DNA of 17,338 nt from Chitinophagaceae bacterium (GTDB lineage: Bacteria > Bacteroidota > Bacteroidia > Chitinophagales > Chitinophagaceae), in contig CANIMM010000036.1 in assembly GCA_947468255.1 (NCBI GenBank), positions 1 through 17,338 of the forward strand, read 5' to 3'. Numbering within the stretch: the stretch's first letter is position 1; every line of letters begins with the position of its first letter. The notes below the pieces were generated by a model that worked only from the letters and a program-made list of their open reading frames with translations, was not told where the DNA came from and did no database searches. A program made the position numbers and the translations under genes. Positions 1-7,793 of this stretch are shown piece after piece.

Positions 1-834
1 GCCATTGTGTATTTCAGGAGTAGTTCCGGCGAAAAGAGAATTATGATCTTCTCCATATCCCAAATGATCATAATGTGCACCAATCACGATGGTGGTGAGG
101 GCATTGTTATTGATATACCCGATCACGTTATGGCCGATCCTTTTTTTATTATCAATGGCTATTTTTAATTTTATATCCAATGAAGCCGTTTCATCAGCTA
201 GGTATTTTTTTATAGCGGACTTGGTTATGTAAATTATAGGAATATTAATGGAACCTGATTTTGCCCTGGGCTCAAATTTTAGTTCATCATTAATTGAATT
301 GCTATTGAAAATAAAAAATGCATTGGCTCCTTTTTTTGCCACTTCCGTGGCTTTTGAAATAACCCCTTCCATTAAATCTGCATGCGGATTACTTTTTTTG
401 CTTTCTATCAATTCTTTAATATCATAAAACCAGGGGCTGGCATTTTCCTGTAAAGCAACAGAGGCAGTTGCTTCCAATGAAATATCCGGACTAATGGAAA
501 AGGGGAAATAGTCTTGGTTGATTTTCAAGTCATTGCCATTAATAATTAAATGCGAGGAGGCGTTCAATTCTTTTCCATCATTTACTTCAAACGCTTGAAG
601 CCAAGTTTCGTTTTCACCCTTTGCTATTAAACCCGCTTTTTCAAATTCTTTGCTGATATATTCATAGGCCAATTTCTCCCCCTTTGTTCCCGTTCTTCTG
701 CCCTCTAACAGGTCGTCTGCTAAATAAGTAATGTGTTTTTCAAGATTTGACAGGATCAGCTTGTCTGCCTTTTTCAGTTTTTGAGCGCTAGCAAACTGAA
801 AGGAAAAGAGCAATAACCAGAATAGTTGCTTCAT
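1..834 (-). CDS. M28-family exported metallopeptidase with PA-type insert, 3' end outside window
   Basis: Reading the minus strand from the ATG at 834 gives 278 residues with no stop before the window edge, so the C-terminal part is missing. Residues 1-18 are a signal peptide (MKQLFWLLLFSFQFASA, then QK), so the protein is exported to the periplasm or beyond. Residues 30-65 (HITYLADDLLEGRRTGTKG) match the N-terminal part of M28 aminopeptidase-like proteins. Residues about 130-230 look like the protease-associated (PA) insert, including a stretch reading EVAKKGANAFFIFNS. The core then starts with NVIGYINN and TIVIGAHYDHLG. H254 and D256 fit the first zinc ligand and the catalytic Asp of the M28 HxD motif. 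The last visible residues, IHNG, lie where the ADDNASG zinc motif should begin. The substrate is unknown; aminopeptidase activity is inferred from the family. The gene is divergent from feoB. Confidence 0.85.
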   Translation of the reverse strand, partial: MKQLFWLLLFSFQFASAQKLKKADKLILSNLEKHITYLADDLLEGRRTGTKGEKLAYEYISKEFEKAGLIAKGENETWLQAFEVNDGKELNASSHLIINGNDLKINQDYFPFSISPDISLEATASVALQENASPWFYDIKELIESKKSNPHADLMEGVISKATEVAKKGANAFFIFNSNSINDELKFEPRAKSGSINIPIIYITKSAIKKYLADETASLDIKLKIAIDNKKRIGHNVIGYINNNALTTIVIGAHYDHLGYGEDHNSLFAGTTPEIHNG

Positions 835-855
835 GTAGTGGTTTTATTAACAGTG

Positions 856-882
856 TAAAGGTAGTTCAGCCAGCTACTACAA
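856..882 (-). promoter_or_regulatory. Putative Bacteroidota-type promoter for the M28 peptidase gene
   Basis: On the minus strand, TTG (880-882) is followed after 16 bases by TACCTTTA (856-863), close to the TTG/TAnnTTTG consensus. It ends 21 bases before the ATG. The spacer is slightly short and the last base of the -7 element differs from consensus. Confidence 0.35.
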
Positions 883-1141
883 TTGTAAACAAAATGTAAT
901 TTATTTTTTGTTAAGGGAAGAATAGCTGCAATTCTCAAACTCCTGCCCTAGGAAACACTATATACATGCTTTATCGCATTTCCGAATGAATCTGCCGTCC
1001 TTTTATTCTTTCCAAACATCCATTTTCAAATTGGGCATTGTCAATCTTTCCATCAGATGCGCTAACGCATATTTCGGGCCACTCTTTTTCACTACATTTA
1101 CCTAGTTTCTTATTTCGTAACCATATACCATTGTTAGCCGG

Positions 1142-1149
1142 TATTTTTG
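1142..1149 (+). promoter_or_regulatory. Putative -7 promoter element of feoB
   Basis: TATTTTTG is an exact match to TAnnTTTG and lies 40 bases before the feoB start. No convincing TTG -33 element sits at the usual distance; the nearest candidate is TTTCG at 1113-1117. Support is therefore partial. Confidence 0.4.
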
Positions 1150-1189
1150 CATTTCAGTAAAAATGACCATTAGCTGAGTACATTCTATT

Positions 1190-3307
1190 TTGAAGAAAAA
1201 TATTAACATAGCATTAGTAGGAAACCCCAATAGCGGGAAAAGCTCCTTGTTCAATGCTTTAACAGGATTGAATCAGCAGGTGGGTAATTTCCCCGGCGTA
1301 ACCGTAGATAAAAAGACGGGACAATGTCAGATTGGGGAAAATCTAACTGCTACCCTAATCGATTTACCTGGAACCTATAGCCTCTATCCAAAGCGATCAG
1401 ATGAATGGGTGGCCTATAAAGTTTTGCTACAGCAGGATGAAGATATCAAGCCCGACATGGTATTACTAGTGGCCGATGCGAGTAACTTAAAAAGGAATCT
1501 GCTGTTCTGCTCACAGATTATTGACTTGAAAATACCAGTGGTGATGGCTTTATCCATGACTGACCTTGCCAAAAACAAAGGAACAGAAATTGATATCAAT
1601 GGGTTGGAACGAGAACTGGGGGTACCGGTGGTAAGCATTAATCCTAGAAAAAACAAAGGTATTCCGCAACTTAAAAAAATTGTTGAACAGACCTTCAACG
1701 CTAATTTTACAGCCCCTCGCGAGTTTATTCATAATGCATCCTTATCTGAAAAGCCCATCGAAGAGGTGAAAGTGCTATTACCGGAAATAAGTGATTACAC
1801 TGCTTTGCATTATCTTATTAATCATAAACATTTTAAATTAAGCCCTTCCTTACAAAATGATATTGAAGTCATTGAAGTTGCCAATAATTTCAACCCCACC
1901 AAAACCCAGGCGGAGGAAATCATGCAGCGTTATGGCCGGATCAAGCATATTATGAGTCAAACTGTAGTTGAAGCGGACCCTTTGCAAAAGACGCTGTTTA
2001 CAGAAAAGCTGGATAATATTTTATTAGATAGAAACTGGGGGTACTTGATTTTGCTGGCCGTTTTATTTCTACTGTTTCAAAGTGTATTTTGGATCGCCCA
2101 ATATCCCATGGATGCCATAGAGTGGAGCTTTGGTAAATTGAGCGGCTCGCTGGGTAACCTATTGCCCCCAACATGGTGGAGCGATTTGTTGATTAATGGT
2201 GTAGTGGCGGGCTTGAGTGGCATTGTGATTTTTATTCCGCAGATTATGATTTTGTTTGGCCTCATCACCCTGTTGGAAGATACAGGTTATATGGCCCGTA
2301 TCAGTTTTCTTACAGATAAACTGATGCGAAGTGTAGGACTGAATGGAAAAAGCGTAATGCCGATGATTAGTGGGCTGGCCTGCGCGGTACCTGCCATCAT
2401 GAGTGCTCGAAATATCGAGAACAGAAAGGAACGGTTACTAACGATACTGGTTACCCCATTAATGAGTTGCAGTGCTCGACTGCCCGTGTATACCATATTA
2501 ATTGCATTGGTAATACCTTCCAAATTGTATTTTGGTTTTTTAAGTATACAGGGATTGGTAATGATGGCATTGTATCTGCTGGGCACAGTGATGGCACTGT
2601 TGGTATCTTTTGTAATGCGCTGGTTCATCGACATTAAGGAAAGAAGTTTCTTCATATTGGAACTCCCGGTGTACCGAAGTCCAAGATGGGCCAATGCCCT
2701 GACTACGATGGTGGAGAAGGCTAAAATTTTTGTTTTCCAGGCAGGTAAGATTATCATGGTAATTAGTTTATTATTATGGGTGTTAAGCTCCTACGGCCCT
2801 TCCGCTAAAATGGCTGCAGTATCTTCCCACTATGAGCAGCTTATCCAAACTTATCCAAATCAGCAAAAAGAATTAAATAAGCAACGCAAAATGGAGCTGC
2901 TGGAAAATTCCTTTGCCGGCATGCTGGGTAAGGCGATTGAACCCGCAATCCGTCCTTTGGGTTATGACTGGAAAATAGGCATTGCATTGATCACTTCCTT
3001 TGCTGCAAGGGAAGTCTTTGTTGGTACTATGGCTACCCTTTATAGTGTGGGCGATGATGCCGATGAGAATAACAATACCCTTCGCCAAAAAATGTCTGCT
3101 GCAGTTAGGGCCGACGGAAGCAAAGTATACAACCTTGCCACAGGACTCTCACTCCTTGTGTTTTATGTGCTGGCTATGCAATGCATGAGCACACTGGCGG
3201 TAGTAAAAAGAGAAACCCGCAGTTGGAAATGGCCTGCCATTCAATTGGTATATATGACCACGCTGGCTTATTTGATGAGTTGGGTTACCTACTTGATTTT
3301 TAGGTAA
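1190..3307 (+). CDS. feoB: Ferrous iron transport protein B (FeoB)
   Basis: FeoB is the inner-membrane, GTP-driven Fe(II) uptake protein. The N-terminal G domain shows G1 GNPNSGKSS (11-19), the G2 Thr region GNFPGVTV (32-39) and G3 DLPG (58-61). G4 reads SMTD (122-125) where NxxD is usual. A helical segment leads to the first membrane helix near 281. The Gate regions are typical: GLACAVPAIMSAR with C398, and PLMSCSARLPVY with C427. Later come FAAREVFVGTMATLY and MQCMSTLAVV near 662. At 705 residues it is shorter than E. coli FeoB (773) and has no obvious C-terminal cytoplasmic Cys-rich domain. The start is TTG at 1190: the only nearby in-frame ATG (1163) is followed by a TGA at 1175. FeoA is neither upstream nor fused. 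Identification is secure; normal G4 nucleotide specificity is not. Confidence 0.96.
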   Translation: MKKNINIALVGNPNSGKSSLFNALTGLNQQVGNFPGVTVDKKTGQCQIGENLTATLIDLPGTYSLYPKRSDEWVAYKVLLQQDEDIKPDMVLLVADASNLKRNLLFCSQIIDLKIPVVMALSMTDLAKNKGTEIDINGLERELGVPVVSINPRKNKGIPQLKKIVEQTFNANFTAPREFIHNASLSEKPIEEVKVLLPEISDYTALHYLINHKHFKLSPSLQNDIEVIEVANNFNPTKTQAEEIMQRYGRIKHIMSQTVVEADPLQKTLFTEKLDNILLDRNWGYLILLAVLFLLFQSVFWIAQYPMDAIEWSFGKLSGSLGNLLPPTWWSDLLINGVVAGLSGIVIFIPQIMILFGLITLLEDTGYMARISFLTDKLMRSVGLNGKSVMPMISGLACAVPAIMSARNIENRKERLLTILVTPLMSCSARLPVYTILIALVIPSKLYFGFLSIQGLVMMALYLLGTVMALLVSFVMRWFIDIKERSFFILELPVYRSPRWANALTTMVEKAKIFVFQAGKIIMVISLLLWVLSSYGPSAKMAAVSSHYEQLIQTYPNQQKELNKQRKMELLENSFAGMLGKAIEPAIRPLGYDWKIGIALITSFAAREVFVGTMATLYSVGDDADENNNTLRQKMSAAVRADGSKVYNLATGLSLLVFYVLAMQCMSTLAVVKRETRSWKWPAIQLVYMTTLAYLMSWVTYLIFR

Positions 3308-3451
3308 AAAATACCTGCTAGCCCCCGTTAAACTACTCGCTGATTTACATTTATTTCTCCCGAACCGCAAAGGAAATTCAGTTGAAAGTAAAAATTAAGC
3401 AATTAAAAACAGGCCATTCAGCCAGTTATTTCACCACCCATCCAAATTAAA

Positions 3452-3494
3452 AAAAACCGTCAATATGCTGTAAGCCATTACAGCCCTGGTTTTT
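3452..3494 (+). terminator. Nested hairpin terminator after feoB, possibly bidirectional
   Basis: The inner stem GCTGTAA (3467-3473) pairs with TTACAGC (3478-3484) around a 4-base loop. Outer arms AAAAACC (3452-3458) and GGTTTTT (3488-3494) also pair. The T-run at 3490-3494 serves the plus strand, and the A-run at 3449-3456 gives a T-run on the minus strand. It lies about 145 bases after the feoB stop and before the padR promoter. Confidence 0.55.
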
Positions 3495-3524
3495 AATAAA
3501 AAAAAGGGACTCTTTTAAATATAC

Positions 3525-3570
3525 AGTACTATTAAATAAATGGTAGTATGTTTTGCATAGTACTAAATAA
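3525..3570. promoter_or_regulatory. Putative PadR operator: AGTACT repeats overlapping the promoter
   Basis: AGTACTATTAAATAA (3525-3539) and AGTACTAAATAA (3559-3570) are near-identical direct copies 34 bases apart. A related AGTATG lies between them at 3545-3550. AGTACT is itself palindromic, as expected for a dimeric winged-helix repressor. The second copy lies in the spacer of the padR promoter, so binding should block transcription. Operator function is inferred from position and from the known autoregulation of PadR proteins. Confidence 0.4.
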
Positions 3571-3582
3571 CTTGTACATTTG
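3551..3582 (+). promoter_or_regulatory. Bacteroidota-type promoter of padR-pspC
   Basis: TTTTG (3551-3555), a 19-base spacer and TACATTTG (3575-3582) match the phylum's -33/-7 consensus exactly. This is the best promoter in the window. It predicts a 5' leader of roughly 85-90 bases before padR. Confidence 0.7.
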
Positions 3583-3676
3583 TAAAAGAAACAGAATAAA
3601 TGGAGACTGCATATAAGATTTGAAAGATTGCATTTCATCCGTTTTAGGAGTATTTTGAAAATTAAAAATTGACAGC

Positions 3677-4069
3677 ATGAACATTGATAACACCGCCAGC
3701 CAGATGCGGAAAGGAGTATTGGAATTCTGTATTCTTTCAATCATCAAACAAGGCGAGGCTTATCCATCTGACATTATTGAAAAAATGAAGTCTGCCAATC
3801 TAAATATACTGGAGGGCACTTTATATCCATTATTAACCAGGTTAAAAAATGCCGAATTTCTTACCTACCGATGGATAGAAAGTAATAGCGGCCCGCCACG
3901 GAAATATTTTTCATTGACAGAAAAGGGAGCTACTTTTTACAAGGAACTGGAAGCAACCTGGCATGAATTGGCCAATGCGGTAAAAACACTTTCAACGGCA
4001 GAGCAGGCGCATTCTGCAGAGCAGGAAGCAAGAGAAGACCAAAGCATTTCCGCTAACCCGCCAGATTAA
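3677..4069 (+). CDS. PadR-family transcriptional regulator
   Basis: A 130-residue protein with a PadR winged-helix domain over residues about 8-90. The family pattern is clear: RKGVLEFCILSIIKQGEAYPSDII (helices 1-2), then NLNILEGTLYPLLTRLKNAEFL (recognition helix) and GPPRKYFSLTEKG (wing). The C-terminal part is short, as in the small PadR class, and ends in a polar Ala/Glu-rich tail. Such proteins usually act as dimeric repressors of a neighbouring membrane or stress gene. Here the target is probably its own promoter and the PspC-domain gene 80 bases downstream on the same strand. The ligand or inducing signal cannot be seen. The start at 3677 is supported by the conserved region beginning about ten residues later. 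Confidence 0.93.
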   Translation: MNIDNTASQMRKGVLEFCILSIIKQGEAYPSDIIEKMKSANLNILEGTLYPLLTRLKNAEFLTYRWIESNSGPPRKYFSLTEKGATFYKELEATWHELANAVKTLSTAEQAHSAEQEAREDQSISANPPD

Positions 4070-4149
4070 TACTTTTTTATACAATTATAAAAGCAACTCC
4101 TAAGTATTTTATAGTGTTCAATGCACTAGTAAATCGTAAAAAAACAACC

Positions 4150-6366
4150 ATGAAGCAAGTTATAAATATCAACTTCCACGGACAAGTAGTACCGATAGAG
4201 GTAACCGCTTTTGAATTACTTAAAAATTACACCGAAAGCCTTTCACGTTATTTTGCCAATGAAGAGGGTAAGGAGGAAATTATCAACGATATTGAAAGTC
4301 GCATCGGTGAACTTTTTCAGGAAAGACTAAAAAAAGGATCTACCTGTATCACGGACGATGATGTAAATGCTATCATAAAAAGTATGGGAAGCCCCGAAGA
4401 ATTAGAAGCGGTAGATGAAATCGGATTTTCTAATTCTTCTAGTGGCAAACAATCTAAGGGACCAGATCAGTTTCAATCAGGCAATTCCAATTATTTATTT
4501 AGAAATGAAAACGACAAAATAATCGGCGGTGTATGTGGAGGGTTGGCCAATTATTTTAATATTGATCCAATATTGGTCAGAATTATATTTATTGTGTTGC
4601 TAGTTGCAGGAGGAGCGGGTTTGCTGGCCTATCTAATTTTGTGGATTGCCTTACCTAGCAGTGCGTCCACGGAAATTGGCAGTACACGAAAAAAATTATT
4701 CAGAGACCCAGACGAAAAAATAATAGCAGGCGTGTGTAGTGGAATTGGTAATTATTTCGGCATGAGCGCCTGGATCCCCAGGGCATTATTTTTCTTGCCA
4801 TTCTTGGGATTAGTGTTTCGTTGGAGCCATCGAGATTTTCTGGATTTTCCTCATTTCATTAGTTTCTCCTTTAGTCCTGGCGCATTAATTGTTTATATCA
4901 TTTTATGGTTGGTAATTCCGAAGGCGAATAGCACTGCCGAAAAGCTAGAAATGAAAGGAGAAAAGGTAGACTTGCATTCGATTAAAAACTTGGTGGTAGA
5001 CGAAATGAAGGATGTGCAGCAGCGGGCTGAAAAATTTGGAAAGGAAGCAAGGTCATTTGCAGCCGATAAAGGGAAAGTTGTAGGCGCAGAGGCGGCGAAT
5101 TTGGTAAAGCGCAGTAGCAGATCACTGGGCGATATCATTGTGATGATCGTTAAAGCTTTTGCTTATTTTATTATTGGCTGTTTTGGGCTTGCACTGGTAG
5201 CCGCCTTATTTGTTTTTGCCATTCTATCGATCGGGGTTTTTCCGTTGAAAGATTTTTTATTGACAGAAGGCTGGCAAAATGTTTTTGCCTGGGGCACGCT
5301 GATCCTTTTCATTGCAGTGCCTGTGATAGGAGTGATTACCTGGATTATCCGTCGTTTGGCAAAAATGAAAACTAACCGAAGATTGTTGAGGTTCACTTTT
5401 ATTAGCCTATGGGTAGTTGGATGGGCCTGTTTTATTTGCCTGTTAGCATTTGTTGGGAGAGATTTTACAACTACCAATGATTTATATGAACAGGAGATTA
5501 TTTTGTCGAACCCTTTGGTGAACAAACTCGAACTCACCTCTCAATCTTTGGCGAATAAATATAGCAGAACCCAATTTTTTAAACTGGAGCCTTTTGAATC
5601 TTTCGGTTTGGAAGATGACACCGTTTTCGTTAAAAACATTGAAATCAAGCTACTTCAATCCCCTACTGACAGCTTTAGGGTTACAATGGTAAAAATAGCC
5701 AATGGGCGTAATAGAAGATCTGCGGATACATTGGCCAATCTGATCAACTATGGTGCGGTTCAAACCGACTCCATACTGCTGCTGGACAAGGGCATTGCCA
5801 TTACCCGAAAAAACAAATTCCGTAACCAGCGTTTAATCGTTACTGTTTACGTGCCGGTAGGAAAAAGAGTAAGGGTTGACAAAAGCTTGAACTGGAGCGG
5901 TGAGTTGCTTTTCGGCGATTCCCAATCTGATAGGGAGGACAATATGATCAAGGAATACGAAGAGAGGGGGTGGGTGCCAAATATGGATTATATCATGAAG
6001 CCGGATGGGCTCTATACTTTGGATGGTGTTCCTGTGGATACCAGAAAAAATGACGGAAAAACCAAGGTTAAAATTAATTCTAAAGTATTCTATACAGATG
6101 AAAATGGCAATAAAGTTTCAATTGATGTGAATGGCATTCAAATAGAGGGGGAGGGGAATGATCTAAAAAAAGAAATAGATAAGCATATAGATTCAATTCG
6201 AACGAAAATAGAGATGGATAAAATGCGTATGAGAGATTCATTGCAAAAAGCAAAAGAGAAAATTCAACAGCAAATCGAAAAAATTGCCATCAGCAAAACT
6301 AGTCCGGAAGCTTTGAGTGGATATTATTTGCAGCCCTATTTTTTATTGGTAAATAATATGGATTAA
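4150..6366 (+). CDS. PspC-domain membrane protein (two PspC domains), PadR partner
   Basis: I place the start at ATG 4150 (MKQVININFHG), because the N-terminal domain conserved in this family begins there; an in-frame GTG at 4114 would add 12 unconserved residues. The 738-residue protein has an N-terminal helical domain (1-90, with EEIINDIESRIGELF), PspC domain 1 (about 120-178, KIIGGVCGGLANYFNIDP), PspC domain 2 (about 187-258, KIIAGVCSGIGNYFG), an amphipathic linker, and membrane helices near 325-360, 377-400 and 416-436. A large extramembrane region of predicted beta strands follows (about 440-660, including IVTVYVPVGKRVRVDKSL, as in DUF4097-like putative adhesin domains), then a charged coiled-coil segment (about 670-715). 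PspC proteins take part in envelope stress sensing. With the PadR gene this suggests a self-contained stress unit; the trigger is unknown. The second PspC domain carries an extra aromatic loop. Confidence 0.85.
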   Translation: MKQVININFHGQVVPIEVTAFELLKNYTESLSRYFANEEGKEEIINDIESRIGELFQERLKKGSTCITDDDVNAIIKSMGSPEELEAVDEIGFSNSSSGKQSKGPDQFQSGNSNYLFRNENDKIIGGVCGGLANYFNIDPILVRIIFIVLLVAGGAGLLAYLILWIALPSSASTEIGSTRKKLFRDPDEKIIAGVCSGIGNYFGMSAWIPRALFFLPFLGLVFRWSHRDFLDFPHFISFSFSPGALIVYIILWLVIPKANSTAEKLEMKGEKVDLHSIKNLVVDEMKDVQQRAEKFGKEARSFAADKGKVVGAEAANLVKRSSRSLGDIIVMIVKAFAYFIIGCFGLALVAALFVFAILSIGVFPLKDFLLTEGWQNVFAWGTLILFIAVPVIGVITWIIRRLAKMKTNRRLLRFTFISLWVVGWACFICLLAFVGRDFTTTNDLYEQEIILSNPLVNKLELTSQSLANKYSRTQFFKLEPFESFGLEDDTVFVKNIEIKLLQSPTDSFRVTMVKIANGRNRRSADTLANLINYGAVQTDSILLLDKGIAITRKNKFRNQRLIVTVYVPVGKRVRVDKSLNWSGELLFGDSQSDREDNMIKEYEERGWVPNMDYIMKPDGLYTLDGVPVDTRKNDGKTKVKINSKVFYTDENGNKVSIDVNGIQIEGEGNDLKKEIDKHIDSIRTKIEMDKMRMRDSLQKAKEKIQQQIEKIAISKTSPEALSGYYLQPYFLLVNNMD

Positions 6367-6475
6367 ATTTTTCTAGCCTAACCCAAAATGGAGCCTTAAT
6401 TTCGATAACTAGTGTTTTTATACCAGGGTAAACGATGGGGTTGATTTGGTTGTTTTTCATTTAGCGATTGCAAAT

Positions 6476-6515
6476 ATTGGCAGGCTATGCTTAATTAGCG
6501 CTGCCAATTTTTTTT
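6476..6515 (+). terminator. Strong intrinsic terminator of the padR-pspC unit
   Basis: ATTGGCAG (6476-6483) pairs with CTGCCAAT (6501-6508). The inner bases GCTA (6484-6487) pair with TAGC (6496-6499), with one bulged G and an 8-base loop. Eight Ts follow (6508-6515). It lies 110 bases after the pspC stop, just before the gcvT promoter element. Confidence 0.8.
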
Positions 6516-6519
6516 ATTT

Positions 6520-6527
6520 TACATTTG
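6520..6527 (+). promoter_or_regulatory. Putative -7 promoter element of gcvT
   Basis: TACATTTG matches TAnnTTTG exactly and lies 38 bases before the gcvT ATG. No TTG is found at the normal -33 distance, where the upstream terminator stem lies instead. Confidence 0.4.
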
Positions 6528-6565
6528 CCATAGAAATTTCAACGCTACTTTTTAATTACACATTC

Positions 6566-7651
6566 ATGAAAAATACACCGTTTACCGAAAAACACCTAGC
6601 ATTGGGTGCAAAGATGGCTTCATTTGCAGGATTTAATATGCCCATTAGTTATTCAGGTATCAACGATGAGCACGCTACCGTTCGAAACAATGCCGGAGTA
6701 TTTGACGTAAGCCATATGGGCGAATTTATTTTAAAGGGCGAAAATGCGTTGGATTTGATTCAAAGAGTTACTACCAATGATGCAGCTAAATTGACTGCTG
6801 GTCAGGCCCAGTACAGTTGTTTACCTAACCGGGAAGGAGGTATTGTAGATGATCTGCTGGTGTATTGCCTAGAGCCCAACAAGTCGTATATGCTAGTGGT
6901 AAATGCGGGTAATATTGATAAGGACTGGAACTGGATTAGCAGCTTCAATGAAAAGGGAGTGGAGATGCATAATATATCCGACAAGACTTGTTTACTGGCT
7001 ATTCAGGGTCCAAATGCAACCAAAATACTACAATCATTAACCAACACGGATATTTTAAATTTAAAGTACTATACTTTCATTCGTACCAATTTTGCTGGGA
7101 TTGATAATGTAATCATCAGCGCAACCGGTTATACAGGCGCAGGTGGTGTTGAAATTTATTTTGAGGACAAAGACAATGCAGCTGATATTATATGGAATGG
7201 AATATTTGCTGCCGGGGCTTCGTATGGCATCAAGCCAATCGGACTGGGCGCAAGAGATACATTGCGACTTGAGATGGGTTTTTGTTTATATGGAAATGAC
7301 ATTAACGATACTACCTCACCGCTAGAGGCCGGCTTAGGTTGGATTACCAAATTCACCAAGGACTTCACCAACAGGTCTTTTTTTGAAACTCAAAAGGCGG
7401 AAGGAGTAACAAAAAAATTGGTAGGATTCGAAATGATAGACAGGGGCATCGCTCGCCATGACCATGAAATCATGGATTCGAAAGGTAACATTATTGGAAA
7501 GGTGACTTCTGGAACCCAATCCCCTACATTGGGCAAGGCAGTCGGCATGGGGTATGTAGCGATTGATTTCGCATCGATTGACAGTGAAATTTACATCAGC
7601 ATCCGTAATTCCTTACTAAAAGCAACAGTGGTAAAAATGCCTTTTGCTTAA
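6566..7651 (+). CDS. gcvT: Aminomethyltransferase (glycine cleavage system T protein)
   Basis: GcvT transfers the methylene group from the aminomethyl-lipoyl arm of GcvH to tetrahydrofolate, releasing ammonia, in the glycine cleavage complex of the cytoplasm. I chose ATG 6566, giving 361 residues, the normal family length. The frame is open further upstream (to a GTG at 6446), but that stretch crosses a terminator and promoter and is not conserved. Family motifs in order: NMPISYSGINDEH, the FDVSHMGEF block, GGIVDDLLVY (Asp95 and Asp96, the folate-site region), LLAIQGPNA, GYTGAGGVEIYF (about 188-199), GARDTLRLEMGFCLYGNDI (about 228-246) and SGTQSPTLGKAVGMGYV (about 314-330). All key regions are intact. 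GcvH and GcvP are not in the window, so the gene stands apart from the rest of its complex. Confidence 0.97.
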   Translation: MKNTPFTEKHLALGAKMASFAGFNMPISYSGINDEHATVRNNAGVFDVSHMGEFILKGENALDLIQRVTTNDAAKLTAGQAQYSCLPNREGGIVDDLLVYCLEPNKSYMLVVNAGNIDKDWNWISSFNEKGVEMHNISDKTCLLAIQGPNATKILQSLTNTDILNLKYYTFIRTNFAGIDNVIISATGYTGAGGVEIYFEDKDNAADIIWNGIFAAGASYGIKPIGLGARDTLRLEMGFCLYGNDINDTTSPLEAGLGWITKFTKDFTNRSFFETQKAEGVTKKLVGFEMIDRGIARHDHEIMDSKGNIIGKVTSGTQSPTLGKAVGMGYVAIDFASIDSEIYISIRNSLLKATVVKMPFA

Positions 7652-7743
7652 CTGATAACTATTTTAACTGAAAACTGAAAGACCTTACTCCTCCATTAGA
7701 AAAAAATCATCGGAGTGTATTTTAATGAAATTTTTCAAAAAAG

Positions 7744-7771
7744 TTGCTTGTTGTAATGGACTATAATTTTA
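7744..7771 (+). promoter_or_regulatory. Putative promoter of the SRPBCC-comB pair
   Basis: TTG (7744-7746), a 17-base spacer and TAATTTTA (7764-7771) resemble the TTG/TAnnTTTG consensus with one mismatch. It lies 22 bases before the next start codon. Suggestive only. Confidence 0.3.
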
Positions 7772-7793
7772 TCACTATCAGCTAATTGTTTTC

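Larger units (their letters stand above)
835..1189. other. Divergent intergenic region between the peptidase gene and feoB
   Basis: About 355 bases without a supported gene. It holds promoter-like sequences for both flanking genes. I looked for a feoA gene here and found none: the only ATG-started plus-strand frames (for example at 965) end after a few codons. I see no clear Fur-type palindrome, repeat or hairpin. Confidence 0.6.
3308..3676. other. Intergenic region between feoB and padR
   Basis: About 370 bases. The first 140 hold nothing I recognise. Then come the nested hairpin, the AGTACT repeats and the padR promoter, followed by a leader of about 90 bases with an A-rich stretch before the ATG. 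Minus-strand open frames here run into the padR coding region and look like chance. Confidence 0.6.

Noticed and set aside
881..901. AATTGTAAACAAAATGTAATT considered as a Fur-type palindrome for feoB
   Set aside because: Only the outer AATT bases are symmetric. The inner bases do not pair and the spacing does not match a Fur box.
3447..3740. Minus-strand open frame of 97 codons across the padR promoter and start
   Set aside because: It overlaps the padR coding region and a strong promoter, has a low-complexity, Cys/Phe/Leu-rich product typical of antisense reading of AT-rich DNA, and no promoter-like sequence of its own that I can see.
4114..4149. GTG start adding 12 residues to the PspC protein
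   Set aside because: The conserved N-terminal domain starts at MKQVININF (ATG 4150), and the extra residues look like untranslated leader.
6478..6490. Possible sigma-54 promoter (TTGGCAGGCTATGC) before gcvT, tempting because rpoN is in the window
   Set aside because: The GG and GC pairs are separated by 8 bases instead of the required 10, and the sequence is fully explained as one arm and loop of the terminator hairpin.
6446..6565. Upstream extension of gcvT from a GTG at 6446
   Set aside because: The stretch crosses a strong intrinsic terminator and the TACATTTG element. The GcvT family begins at the ATG at 6566.
7697..7716. ACTCC...GGAGT inverted repeat after gcvT, considered as a terminator
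   Set aside because: Only a 5-base stem with a loop of about 20 bases and no solid T-tract.
7725..7766. 13-codon ORF (MKFFKKVACCNGL) upstream of the SRPBCC gene
   Set aside because: Too short to judge and overlapping a likely promoter; nothing suggests translation.
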